In this document: positions 16,026 to 24,927 of the stretch, piece by piece
How the letters are laid out: each line of letters begins with the position of its first letter
Numbering within the stretch: position 1 is the stretch's first letter
DNA from: Flavobacterium sp.
GTDB taxonomy: Bacteria; Bacteroidota; Bacteroidia; Flavobacteriales; Flavobacteriaceae
Reading direction: 5' to 3'
Assembly (NCBI RefSeq): GCF_035195345.1
Contig: NZ_CP136574.1
Location: forward strand, 372,001-436,000
Length of the DNA stretch: 64,000 nt
Translations under genes and position numbers: made by a program
Notes under the pieces: model-generated
The model's database searches: none
Seen by the model: only the letters and a program-made list of their open reading frames with translations
Told to the model about the DNA's origin: nothing

Positions 16026-17645
16026 ATGAAAAACAGATTTTTAGTTATCTTAATTTTACTTGGTATTCAACAAATGAATGCGCAATTTACGCGCCGTGAT
16101 TCTTTACAAGGAGGTTTACGAGCCGAAAGAACAGCGTATGACATAAAGCGTTATGATTTAAACATCACTATAAATCCGGAACAAAGAAGCATCAAAGGAT
16201 TTAATGAAATAACTTTTGATGTGGTATCTCCTACTCAAAAAATTCAAATAGATTTATTTGAGAATATGAAAGTAGATTCTATTATTTGGAATACGAAGAA
16301 ATTAAATTATAAACGCGATAATGATGCAGTTTTTATTGATTTTCCTGAAAAATTAGCTTCTAAATCCAATCATAAACTTAAATTTTATTATTCAGGAAAT
16401 CCATTAATTGCTAAAAATGCGCCTTGGGATGGCGGTTTTGTTTTCAAAAAGGATAGTAATGGAAAAGATTTTATAGGTGTTGCTGTTCAAGGAACTGGAG
16501 CTAGTTTATGGTACCCCGTGAAAGATTCTCAAAGTGATGAACCTGATAATGGCGCTTCAATAAAAGTAGCTGTTCCAAATGGATTAATGAATGTTTCTAA
16601 CGGACGATTTTTAGGATCTCAAGATTTAAAAAATGGTTATACTCGTTGGGATTGGGAAGTAAAAAATCCAATTAACAATTACACCATTACAGTAAATATT
16701 GCTGATTACGTTCATATTCAGGACAAAATGCCTGATTTAGATTTGGATTATTATGTTTTGAGAGAAAACGAAGCCAAAGCGCGTGAACATTTTATGGAAG
16801 TAAAACCAATGATGGATTGTTTTCAGTCTAAATTTGGTCGTTATCCATTTTGGGAAGATGGCTATAAATTAGTTGAAACTCCTTATTTAGGGATGGAACA
16901 TCAAAGTGCTGTAGCCTATGGTAATAAGTACAAGAAAGGATACATGGGAATGGACTTATCAGGTACCGGTGTTGGAATGTTTTTTGATTTTATAACCATA
17001 CACGAAACTGGACACGAATGGTTTGGAAATAGTATAACTAGTACTGATATTGCTGATATGTGGATTCACGAAGGTTTTACAACTTATTCTGAAACAGTAT
17101 TTATCGAATGCATTAAAGGCTATAATGATGCCATGAAATATGTAAACGGTCAAGCAAGAAACGTTAGAAATGACAAACCTATCATTGGTCAATATGGCGT
17201 AAACAACGAAGGTTCTGGAGATATGTATTATAAAGGTTCTTTATTATTGAATACATTAAGACATGTTATTGGAGACGATGAAAAATGGTGGAAAATTTTA
17301 TATAATTATTCAGAAACTTTTAAAAAGAAAATAATTACCTCAGATACCGTTATTAATTATTTCAATAAAGCTTCTGGTATGGATTTATCAACAATATTCC
17401 ATCAATACTTATATACTAATCAGGTGCCTGTATTCTTGTATAAAATAAAAGGTGACTATCTCTATTATTCATGGAATAATACTACTGATGATTTTAATAT
17501 GCCTTTAGATATTGGTTTCGAGGATACAAAAATTAGATTGCAGCCTACCATCAAAGAACAAAAAATTAAATTAAAAAAACTTAGTAAAAAGAGTTTTCAA
17601 ATTTATGATAATCAGTTTTTTGTTAAAATAAAAGAAGACAATTAG
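16026..17645 (+). CDS. M1 family metallopeptidase
   Basis: The 539-residue protein has a signal peptide (MKNRFLVILILLGIQQMNAQ). The N-terminal beta-sandwich domain (about 35-235) is followed by the catalytic domain with H326-E327-T-G-H330 and the third zinc ligand E349 (WIHEGFTTYSE), an exact HExxH-18-E pattern. The substrate-recognition GAMEN motif is replaced by GMEHQ (LGMEHQSAVAYGN), typical of Bacteroidota members. The C-terminal armadillo domain of large aminopeptidases is missing. It probably trims peptides in the periplasm or outside the cell. Its 3' end forms half of a terminator hairpin shared with menE. Confidence 0.9.
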   Translation: MKNRFLVILILLGIQQMNAQFTRRDSLQGGLRAERTAYDIKRYDLNITINPEQRSIKGFNEITFDVVSPTQKIQIDLFENMKVDSIIWNTKKLNYKRDNDAVFIDFPEKLASKSNHKLKFYYSGNPLIAKNAPWDGGFVFKKDSNGKDFIGVAVQGTGASLWYPVKDSQSDEPDNGASIKVAVPNGLMNVSNGRFLGSQDLKNGYTRWDWEVKNPINNYTITVNIADYVHIQDKMPDLDLDYYVLRENEAKAREHFMEVKPMMDCFQSKFGRYPFWEDGYKLVETPYLGMEHQSAVAYGNKYKKGYMGMDLSGTGVGMFFDFITIHETGHEWFGNSITSTDIADMWIHEGFTTYSETVFIECIKGYNDAMKYVNGQARNVRNDKPIIGQYGVNNEGSGDMYYKGSLLLNTLRHVIGDDEKWWKILYNYSETFKKKIITSDTVINYFNKASGMDLSTIFHQYLYTNQVPVFLYKIKGDYLYYSWNNTTDDFNMPLDIGFEDTKIRLQPTIKEQKIKLKKLSKKSFQIYDNQFFVKIKEDN

Positions 17646-17663
17646 TCTTCTTTTATTTTTTTA
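17630..17663. terminator. Bidirectional terminator built into two stop codons
   Basis: AAAAGAAGAC (17630-17639) pairs with GTCTTCTTTT (17645-17654) around a 5-base loop, followed by ATTTTTTT. The hairpin contains the TAG of the M1 peptidase and ends at the stop of the convergent menE. On the minus strand the A-rich flank gives a weaker U tail. Confidence 0.7.
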
Positions 17664-18714
17664 ACTTACTTATACTTTTTAATGTTTGTATTCTATTTAC
17701 TTTATTAGTTGCTGTTTCTGAAAATTGAGAAACAAAAAAGATTTCTTTCGGTTTTTCAAATTTAGATAGTGAATTAAAAAAGTCTGCATCAATTTTATAT
17801 TCTTCACCCTCTATAACTAAAATAACTTTAGTTCCTAAAATTGCATCGGGTTGGCCAGAAATAAAAAATCTATTTGTTAATTTTGAAGTTAATTTAGCTT
17901 CAATTTGCTCCGGGAATAATTTAATTCCTCCACTATTAATTACATTGTCATAACGTCCTAACCACTTGAATTGTTTGCTGTTTTGAATTTCAACAATATC
18001 ATTCGTTATAATTTTTTCAGTAGAAATACTTGGTGCATCTATAACCAAACAATTTCTAGTATCTGATGATACAGTAGCATGTGATAAGACATTAAAATAA
18101 TCCTCCCCTATTTTTTTAGCTGCAATATGGGTTATCGTTTCGGTCATACCATATGTTTCGTAAATATCAGATTGAATCAATTGTAATTTATTAGCTAGTT
18201 CATCAGAAACTTTAGCACCACCAACAAGAATCTTTTTAAATTGGTGCAACCTAGCTAAGCTATTTTCTGCTTGTAAAGGAACTATTGCTACGAAATCATA
18301 TTTTTTATCTAATTGCAAATCGTCTAAATGCGAACTTGGAGTTAAAATATCTAATTCCAATCCAATAATTAAAGCTCTTACAATCATCATCTTGCCCGCA
18401 ATATAGCGTGGCGAAAGACACAATAATGCTTTATCTTGCGGATGCAAATTAAAAAAATCTGCAGTTGCAATAGCAGAATGCACCATCGATTGTTTATTTA
18501 TTGTAATATTTTTAGGTGTTCCAGTAGTCCCAGAAGTTGTTAACTCAATGGTTTCTTTGTCGTCAAACCAATCTAATAAGAAATTACCCAACTCCTTTTC
18601 AAATGCATCACCTTCTTTAATTAAATTATAAGAAAACAGAAAAACAGCCTCTTTGTCTATATGAATCCCATTAATTTTAAAGCGATTATGAATATTTTTA
18701 TAATGAGGTATCAT
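17653..18714 (-). CDS. menE: o-Succinylbenzoate-CoA ligase, short Bacteroidota type
   Basis: The 353-residue AMP-binding enzyme carries the P-loop TTSGTTGTPKNI at about 59-70, the YETYGMTETITHIA motif near 193 and the hinge/ATP region WLGRYDNVINSGGIKLFPEQ. It lacks about 100 N-terminal residues relative to E. coli-type MenE, as is normal for Bacteroidota. It activates o-succinylbenzoate with ATP and CoA for menaquinone synthesis. It overlaps the upstream CPBP gene by 17 bases, so the two are co-transcribed. Other acyl-CoA synthetases are possible in principle, but the other men genes in the window support MenE. Confidence 0.88.
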   Translation of the reverse strand: MIPHYKNIHNRFKINGIHIDKEAVFLFSYNLIKEGDAFEKELGNFLLDWFDDKETIELTTSGTTGTPKNITINKQSMVHSAIATADFFNLHPQDKALLCLSPRYIAGKMMIVRALIIGLELDILTPSSHLDDLQLDKKYDFVAIVPLQAENSLARLHQFKKILVGGAKVSDELANKLQLIQSDIYETYGMTETITHIAAKKIGEDYFNVLSHATVSSDTRNCLVIDAPSISTEKIITNDIVEIQNSKQFKWLGRYDNVINSGGIKLFPEQIEAKLTSKLTNRFFISGQPDAILGTKVILVIEGEEYKIDADFFNSLSKFEKPKEIFFVSQFSETATNKVNRIQTLKSISKLKK

Positions 18715-19615
18715 TTGATTGGGTGTTACTATCTATTAATTTACCAGTTAATTTTTCTTTCCAATTAGTCCAACTATAAACTTTAGAAAAAACAAATAAC
18801 AAAATTGGAAAAATTACAAACACAGGCATTAAAATATCAAAACCAGCAGAAGGTTCTGATATATCTTTTAAAATAGAATTGGTTTGAAAAGCAGTCCAAT
18901 CGGCTGTTACTAACAAAGCGCCTACTAAATTATTGGCTGCGTGAAATCCTAATGCTAATTCTAATCCTTCGTCCATAAGAGTAATGATACCAAGAAAAAA
19001 ACCGGTACCTATATAATACACCATAATAATGTAACCAATTTTACCAACTTCTGGATTAGCAATATGCATTAAACCAAATAAAACCGAAGTTACAATTAAA
19101 GGGATTAATCTGCTGTTTGTTGCCAAGCCAATTCCTTGCATCATGTGAGCTCTAAAAAGATATTCCTCAAAACTAGTTTGCATTGGAATTAAAAATAGGG
19201 CTAATACTAAAAAAATAAAAAACTTTTCTGGTTTAAAATTCCAAACAAAATTAGCGGGTTGAGTATAATAAAGTGACACAATCATTAAAGTTGTGATACT
19301 TCCCCACAAAAAGAAGGAGAAAAAAACACGTTTCCAATCTATTTTTGATCGTGATGTAGTTAAACTTAAAATTGTTTGACCTTGTATGAATTTCACCCAA
19401 AATAAAACCAATAATAATCCAAAAGCTAATGGACCAACCAAAACAACAAAAGTTAAATTAACTCCTATCATACTAATAGTCTGCTGGATAACTTCATTGG
19501 TATCAACTCCATCAGACATTATATAATTAAAAATCATTAATAAAATAAATCCCAAAGGAATTGGAATATAACTTCCCAAACTGTATTTACGGTTTTTTAA
19601 TTGTTCTATATACAT
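18698..19615 (-). CDS. CPBP family intramembrane glutamic endopeptidase
   Basis: The 305-residue multi-pass membrane protein has the three Abi/CPBP motifs: E150-E151-xxx-R155 (SFEEYLFRAHMM), FGLMHIAN and the late LGFHAANN. I start it at the ATG at 19615. The longer GTG version at 19642 would place the start inside a probable promoter (TACTTTAG on this strand). Bacterial CPBP proteases are poorly characterised; the eukaryotic relatives process prenylated CAAX proteins. It overlaps menE by 17 bases. Confidence 0.85.
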   Translation of the reverse strand: MYIEQLKNRKYSLGSYIPIPLGFILLMIFNYIMSDGVDTNEVIQQTISMIGVNLTFVVLVGPLAFGLLLVLFWVKFIQGQTILSLTTSRSKIDWKRVFFSFFLWGSITTLMIVSLYYTQPANFVWNFKPEKFFIFLVLALFLIPMQTSFEEYLFRAHMMQGIGLATNSRLIPLIVTSVLFGLMHIANPEVGKIGYIIMVYYIGTGFFLGIITLMDEGLELALGFHAANNLVGALLVTADWTAFQTNSILKDISEPSAGFDILMPVFVIFPILLFVFSKVYSWTNWKEKLTGKLIDSNTQSNDTSL

Positions 19616-19680
19616 AATTTTTAGTGTTCTTAAGTTTGCCACTAAAGTACTATTTTTTATTTCTTTGTAAAAAAGAAAAT

Positions 19681-20022
19681 ATGATAACTATTTACCACAA
19701 TCCTAGATGCACAAAATCAAGAGAAGGTTTATGCGAAATTGAAAACTTAAACCAACCTTTTAAAATACGGAAATATCTTGACGAACCTTTTACAAAAGTC
19801 GAGTTAGAAGAAGTTATCAAAAAACTAAACATACACCCTATCGAACTCGTTAGAACCAAAGAAAGTATTTGGATTGATAATTACAAAGGAAAAGAATTAA
19901 GCGATTTAGGAATCATTCAAGCCATGCTTGAAAATCCAAAATTAATAGAACGTCCAATTATAGTTAATGGAAATAATGCCGTAATTGGAAGACCTATTGA
20001 AAACATTAACAAAATCATTTAG
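19681..20022 (+). CDS. arsC: ArsC-family (Spx/arsenate reductase-like) protein
   Basis: The 113-residue thioredoxin-fold protein opens MITIYHNPRCTKSREGL, with the catalytic Cys10 in a CxxS motif. The usual LVRTKE and RPIIVN...VIGRP segments follow, as in glutaredoxin-coupled arsenate reductases (YffB/ArsC family). The real start is the ATG at 19681; the in-frame upstream extension from a TTG at 19624 shows no conservation signature. There is no arsR, acr3 or other arsenic gene nearby, so a general redox role is as likely as arsenate reduction. Confidence 0.85.
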   Translation: MITIYHNPRCTKSREGLCEIENLNQPFKIRKYLDEPFTKVELEEVIKKLNIHPIELVRTKESIWIDNYKGKELSDLGIIQAMLENPKLIERPIIVNGNNAVIGRPIENINKII

Positions 20023-20096
20023 CAGTTTTAACAAAGATTTAGGAAAGTAAGGCTAAACCTAAAGTTACTTTTGCAGTCATACTAGGAAAAATAACT

Positions 20097-22547
20097 ATGA
20101 ACAAAAAACTTCTTATTGCTGTAGTGACTTTATTTATAAGTTTAACTGCATTTGCACAAAGACCAGAAAGTAAAAAAATTACCGTTTCTGGAAAAGTAAT
20201 CGAGAAAGGAACAGATCTTCCTTTAGAATACGCAACTATTGTATTTGAAAATATAAAAACAAAACAACTTTCAGGTGGAATTACCGATGAAAATGGTGTT
20301 TTTAAATTTGAAGTTGTTGCAGGAAATTATAATGTTAGAGCTGAATATATTTCATTTAAAAACGTAAATATTCCACAAAAAGAGTACAATTCAGATATTA
20401 ATTTAGGAATTATTCAGATGGAAGCTGATGTGGCTCAATTGAAAGATATTGACATTATCGCTGAAAAATCAACTGTTGAAATTAAACTAGATAAAAGAGT
20501 TTACAACGTTGGTAAAGATATGATGGTCAAAGGTGGAACTGTAAGCGATGTATTAGATAATGTGCCATCTGTAACTGTTGACGCAGAAGGAACTGTTGCT
20601 TTAAGAGGTAATGAAAGTGTGAAAATTTTAATTGATGGAAAACCATCTGGCTTAGCGGGAATTAACATCGCAGACGCTTTAAAACTTTTACCTGCAGATG
20701 CTGTTGAAAAAGTTGAAGTAATTACCAATCCATCTGCTAGATACGATGCTGAAGGCGGAGGAGGAATCATAAATATTGTTTTACGTAAAGGAAAAGCAAA
20801 TGGTGTTAATGGGTCTATAATGGTAAACGCTGGTGATCCTGAAACTTATGGTACAAGTGTAAACTTAAATAAGAAAAGTGACGACTATAATTTGTTTTCA
20901 AATTTTGGATACAATTATAGAAACAACCCAGGTAATTCATTGGTAGATGCGGAATATTTTAATGCTGATGGAACAACAAGTCGTTTTATTGAAGAAAGAA
21001 GAACGAATGATCGAATTAGCGAAGGTTACAACGCTAACTTTGGAATTGATTTAAATCTATCAAAATCATTAACTTGGACTAATGCATTAACCTTTAGAGA
21101 AAATGATGGGAAAAATCCAGATAATGTGTATTTCAATTACTTTGATGCTTCTTATAATCCAACCGGTGTAAGAAATCGTTTAAACGATCAAATAAGTGAT
21201 GAATTAAGTATGGAATACTCTTCAAACTTTACAAAAAAATTCAAAAAAGACGACCATAAATTAACCGTTGATCTTGCTTTTTCTCAAAATAAAGAAAATG
21301 AATATGCAACAATTTACGATCAGATTATAGGAGACCCTTCATCATTAGAAACTCAAGGTACTACAAATAAAAACAAACAACAACGTAATTTATTACAAAC
21401 CGATTATGTACTTCCAATTGGAAAAAGTGGTCGATTTGAAGCAGGTTATAGAGGAAGTTTTCAAAAGAATTTAACTGATTTTGCGGTAACTCCAATATCA
21501 AATTTTTCAAACACTCTAGAATATGTTGAAAATGTAAATGCTTTTTACACCCAATTTGGGTCTAAATTTAACAAGTTTTCATATTTCTTAGGATTGCGTT
21601 TTGAAGACAGTCATATTGAAGTAAATTCTTTATCTTTAAACAATTACAACACCAAAAAATACAATAACTTTTTCCCATCGGCTACTGTAAATTATGAATT
21701 TTCAGAATCAAGCTCTGTAAGTTTAAGTTACAGTAAAAGAATTAACCGTCCTAGAGGCCGTTTCTTAAACCCTGTTTCATCGTTATCAAGTAACATCAAT
21801 ATCTTCCAAGGTAATCCTGATATTGACCCTTCATTAACCGATGCAATCGATTTAGGCTATTTAAAAAAATGGAGTAAATTAACTTTTAATACTTCTGCAT
21901 ATATCAATATTACGAATGATGTTTTTCAATTCATTAGAAAAGAATCAGGTTTATTTGTAGATGGAGTTCCTGTTATTTTAAGTACACCTATTAACCTTTC
22001 TAAAGAATATAGAGCTGGTTTCGAATTTAACTTAAACTATACACCATACAAATGGTGGAGATTAAATGGTAACTTCAATACATTTAGAAGCGAAACCCAA
22101 GGTGATTATAGCTATGTTGATTATTTAGGAAATACCATTTCACAAAATTTTGATAATGTGGCGTTTACTTGGTTTACAAGAATTACTTCTAAAATTACAT
22201 TACCTTATAAAATCGATTGGCAAACTAATGCTACTTATAATGCCCCACAAACCAATGCACAAGGAAAATCATTAGGCGTAGCTTCTATGAATTTAGCATT
22301 TAGCAAAGATATCTTAAAAGATAAAGCAAGTATTTCTTTAAATATAAGCGATGTTTTTAATTCAAGAAAAAGAATAATGGAAACAAATATTCCAAATGTA
22401 GTATGCTCTTACAGTGAAATGCAATGGAGAGTTCGTCAAGTGATGGTAACTTTTACATACCGTTTTAACAAACAGAAAAACGAAAGAGACAGACAACCAC
22501 GTAGAGATGATAACGGTGGTGAAGGCGATTTTATGGGAAGACCCTAA
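20097..22547 (+). CDS. Outer membrane TonB-dependent receptor-like beta-barrel protein
   Basis: The 816-residue protein has a signal peptide (MNKKLLIAVVTLFISLTAFAQ), a CarboxypepD_reg-like domain (about 28-110, VSGKVIEKGTDLPLEYATI), a plug domain (about 130-230, GTVSDVLDNVPSVTVDAEGT, AEGGGGIINIVLRKG) and a C-terminal beta-barrel of the outer membrane family 3 type. It ends in a charged tail (RDRQPRRDDNGGEGDF). It should sit in the outer membrane. No SusD partner is next to it, so it is not a polysaccharide-utilisation SusC, and its ligand is unknown. A 65-base copy of its 3' end lies after clpC at 44.95-45.01 kb. Confidence 0.88.
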   Translation: MNKKLLIAVVTLFISLTAFAQRPESKKITVSGKVIEKGTDLPLEYATIVFENIKTKQLSGGITDENGVFKFEVVAGNYNVRAEYISFKNVNIPQKEYNSDINLGIIQMEADVAQLKDIDIIAEKSTVEIKLDKRVYNVGKDMMVKGGTVSDVLDNVPSVTVDAEGTVALRGNESVKILIDGKPSGLAGINIADALKLLPADAVEKVEVITNPSARYDAEGGGGIINIVLRKGKANGVNGSIMVNAGDPETYGTSVNLNKKSDDYNLFSNFGYNYRNNPGNSLVDAEYFNADGTTSRFIEERRTNDRISEGYNANFGIDLNLSKSLTWTNALTFRENDGKNPDNVYFNYFDASYNPTGVRNRLNDQISDELSMEYSSNFTKKFKKDDHKLTVDLAFSQNKENEYATIYDQIIGDPSSLETQGTTNKNKQQRNLLQTDYVLPIGKSGRFEAGYRGSFQKNLTDFAVTPISNFSNTLEYVENVNAFYTQFGSKFNKFSYFLGLRFEDSHIEVNSLSLNNYNTKKYNNFFPSATVNYEFSESSSVSLSYSKRINRPRGRFLNPVSSLSSNINIFQGNPDIDPSLTDAIDLGYLKKWSKLTFNTSAYINITNDVFQFIRKESGLFVDGVPVILSTPINLSKEYRAGFEFNLNYTPYKWWRLNGNFNTFRSETQGDYSYVDYLGNTISQNFDNVAFTWFTRITSKITLPYKIDWQTNATYNAPQTNAQGKSLGVASMNLAFSKDILKDKASISLNISDVFNSRKRIMETNIPNVVCSYSEMQWRVRQVMVTFTYRFNKQKNERDRQPRRDDNGGEGDFMGRP

Positions 22548-22650
22548 TTCTTGAATTTTTAGAATGAGTTGAAGCTTAAAAGTTGACTCGTTCATAACTA
22601 GATTTGCTTAAATTTTTATATTATTTAAAAATTTCATTGGTTACAATAAA

Positions 22651-22690
22651 AATAAACACTTGTAAAATTATTTACAAGTGTTTATTTTTA
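22651..22690. terminator. Perfect 16-bp terminator hairpin
   Basis: The 16 bases 22651-22666 pair perfectly with 22671-22686 around a 4-base loop, with A and T tracts on the two flanks. It lies about 100 bases after the TonB-receptor gene. It is a strong terminator for that gene and could work on either strand. Confidence 0.8.
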
Positions 22691-22776
22691 TTATTTTTAT
22701 TAGATAAATCATATAATTGTAGTTAAATTATAAATATAAAATACTACATTAGATTTTTAATTTATTCGTTTAAAAA

Positions 22777-24144
22777 ATGTTAGACAAAGTTATCGTAGGT
22801 AGCGAAGAATGGTGTTCCTTCCCTACTTTAGGAATTCCAATTATTAAAGCACGTGTTGATTCTGGGGCAAAAACTTCTGCTCTTCATGCTATCAATATTG
22901 TCACGTTTGAAAAAGATAGTGAAAATTGGGTGAAGTTTGATATCAACCCTATCCAAAATAATGCAAAGGCGGTAATACATTGTGAAGCTCCTTTGATTGA
23001 CAAAAGAGTCGTTAAAAGTTCTAGTGGTTTTAGAGAGCAACGCTATGTAATCAAAACTAAATTAGAGATTGGTGGAAAAACTTGGGAAATCGAAGTTACA
23101 TTAACCAATCGTGATTCAATGGGTTTCCGAATGCTACTAGGACGCGAAGCAATGTCTGGTCGTGTTTTGGTTGATCCAGAACAACGCTATTTACTTGGGC
23201 AACCTACCACCGAAAAACTAAAAGAATATTACTACGCAACCAATGAATCTAAAAAAGGGTTGAAAATTGGGTTATTAGCAAGTAATCCCGAATTATATAG
23301 TAACAAACGAATTTTAGAAGCAGGCGAATTAAGAGGGCACGAAATGCATTTCTTAAATTTAAAATACTGCTATATGAAATTAGATGCTACAAAACCCGAA
23401 ATTCATTACCGTGGTGGAAAAGTATTGAACGATTTTGATGCTGTAATTCCTAGAATTCGTCCTAGTATGACCTACTATGGTTGTGCTTTAACACGTCAGT
23501 TTGAAGCTTTAAAAGTTTTTGCATTAAACAATGCATCAGCAATAACCCAATCTAGAGATAAATTATTTTCATTACAATTGTTATTAAATAACGGCGTTGA
23601 TATTCCAACCACTGGATTTGCTAACTCTCCTTTAGATACCGACGATTTAATTAAAATGGTTGGTGGTTCGCCTTTAATCGTAAAATTATTAGAAGGAACA
23701 CAAGGAAAAGGAGTTGTTTTGGCTGAAACTAAAAAAGCTGCTGAATCGGTTATCAATGCTTTCAAAAGTTTAAACGCTAATATTTTAGTTCAAGAATTCA
23801 TTAAAGAAGCTAATGGTAAAGACTTGAGACTCTTTGTTGTAGATGGTAAAGTAGTAGCTGCTATGCAACGTGAAGCTGCACCGGGAGAATTTAGAGCAAA
23901 TATTCACATGGGAGGAACTGCTTCTGTAGTTAAAATAACCCCTGATGAAAAGAGAATTGCCATCAAAGCTGCAAAAGCAATGAATTTAAAAGTGGCTGGT
24001 GTTGATATTATTCGTTCTTCAAAAGGTCCGCTATTATTAGAAGTGAATTCATCTCCAGGTTTAGAAGGAATTGAAGGTGCCACTCAAAAAGACATTGCAG
24101 GTGAAATGATCAAAGCAATTGAGAAAAACTTTAAGTGGAAATAG
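22777..24144 (+). CDS. Fused retropepsin-like protease (RimB-type) and RimK ATP-grasp ligase
   Basis: The 455-residue protein has two parts. Residues 1-145 form a DUF785/RimB-type retropepsin-like aspartic protease domain with the active-site motif RVDSGAKTSALHA (Asp28). Residues about 160-455 are a RimK-type ATP-grasp ligase, with GGSPLIVKLLEGTQGKGVVL and the terminal LLEVNSSPGLEGIE metal-binding segment. RimK adds glutamates to the C-terminus of ribosomal protein S6, and RimB-type proteases have been reported to trim them. The fusion therefore joins a writer and a possible eraser. The substrate in this organism is inferred. It is followed by a two-gene membrane unit. Confidence 0.88.
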   Translation: MLDKVIVGSEEWCSFPTLGIPIIKARVDSGAKTSALHAINIVTFEKDSENWVKFDINPIQNNAKAVIHCEAPLIDKRVVKSSSGFREQRYVIKTKLEIGGKTWEIEVTLTNRDSMGFRMLLGREAMSGRVLVDPEQRYLLGQPTTEKLKEYYYATNESKKGLKIGLLASNPELYSNKRILEAGELRGHEMHFLNLKYCYMKLDATKPEIHYRGGKVLNDFDAVIPRIRPSMTYYGCALTRQFEALKVFALNNASAITQSRDKLFSLQLLLNNGVDIPTTGFANSPLDTDDLIKMVGGSPLIVKLLEGTQGKGVVLAETKKAAESVINAFKSLNANILVQEFIKEANGKDLRLFVVDGKVVAAMQREAAPGEFRANIHMGGTASVVKITPDEKRIAIKAAKAMNLKVAGVDIIRSSKGPLLLEVNSSPGLEGIEGATQKDIAGEMIKAIEKNFKWK

Positions 24145-24169
24145 TTCAGTGTTCAAGATTTAATAAATT

Positions 24170-24352
24170 ATGAAAAAGCATTATAAACTTACGTTGGTTT
24201 TGTTTCTTTTGGGAATGATTATTACAATTATTGGTGCATTATTTAAATTAATGCATTGGCCTGGAGCTAATTTCTTGCTAATCATTGGAATGCTTACTGA
24301 AGCTATTGCTATTATTACCCTAATAGTAGTCATACTAAAAAATACGAAATGA
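24170..24352 (+). CDS. Small two-helix membrane protein resembling the GldL N-terminus
   Basis: The 60-residue protein is almost entirely two transmembrane helices (about 6-27 and 33-56) joined by FKLMHWPGANFLL. That loop and the preceding IIGAL closely resemble the membrane hairpin of GldL, the T9SS/gliding motor subunit, from memory of the family. The large cytoplasmic part of GldL is absent. Its TGA overlaps the start of the DUF421 gene by four bases (ATGA). It may be a membrane partner of the DUF421 protein. No motor role can be claimed. Confidence 0.78.
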   Translation: MKKHYKLTLVLFLLGMIITIIGALFKLMHWPGANFLLIIGMLTEAIAIITLIVVILKNTK

Positions 24353-24864
24353 ATGCGTATCTTGACATCACACTAAGGAGTGTAGCTGTTTATTTTTTTA
24401 TGATAATTGCATTGCGCATATTTGGTAAAAAAGAGCTTTCACAACTTAATACTGCCGATGTTATTCTAATTTTACTAATTAGTAATTCTGTACAAAATGC
24501 AATGGTTGGCGCCAATACTTCTTTGTATGGAGGTATAATTGCAGCATTTTCACTTTTCTTAATCAATTATATTTTTAAGAAAGTGATGTTGAAATCAAAA
24601 TTTATTAAAGAATTGGTTCAAGATAAACCAGAAGTTCTAATTCATAATGGAAAGATTGAATTTAAAACCATTGCACGATTAGGAATTACAGCAGAAGAAT
24701 TAGAAGAAGCTATGCGAGAACACGGAATAGAATATTATAAAGATGTGAAATTAGCAATGTTTGAAATTGATGGAAATATTAGTATTATTTCTGGAAATGA
24801 AAATTTAAAACAAACACATCACAAAAGAAAAGTGCATAAAACATTGGGTGAACTGAATAATTAA
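24349..24864 (+). CDS. DUF421 (YetF-like) membrane protein
   Basis: The 171-residue protein has three N-terminal membrane helices (about 8-28, 40-55, 62-80), including the family segment RIFGKKELSQLNTADVILILLISN. A cytoplasmic domain follows with VLIHNGKIEFKTIARLGITAEEL and LAMFEIDGNISII. This is DUF421/YetF, a family with no firm biochemical role. It overlaps the upstream mini-GldL gene by four bases and ends 17 bases before a bidirectional terminator. Confidence 0.88.
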   Translation: MNAYLDITLRSVAVYFFMIIALRIFGKKELSQLNTADVILILLISNSVQNAMVGANTSLYGGIIAAFSLFLINYIFKKVMLKSKFIKELVQDKPEVLIHNGKIEFKTIARLGITAEELEEAMREHGIEYYKDVKLAMFEIDGNISIISGNENLKQTHHKRKVHKTLGELNN

Positions 24865-24880
24865 AGTTAACTCTAAATAT

Positions 24881-24912
24881 AAAATGCTCAAGAAAATCAT
24901 GAGCATTTTATA
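24881..24912. terminator. Terminator between convergent DUF421 and hutH
   Basis: AAAATGCTCA (24881-24890) pairs with TGAGCATTTT (24900-24909), with a 9-base loop and A/T flanks. It serves both converging genes. Confidence 0.75.
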
Positions 24913-24927
24913 TTATGTTTTATTCTT

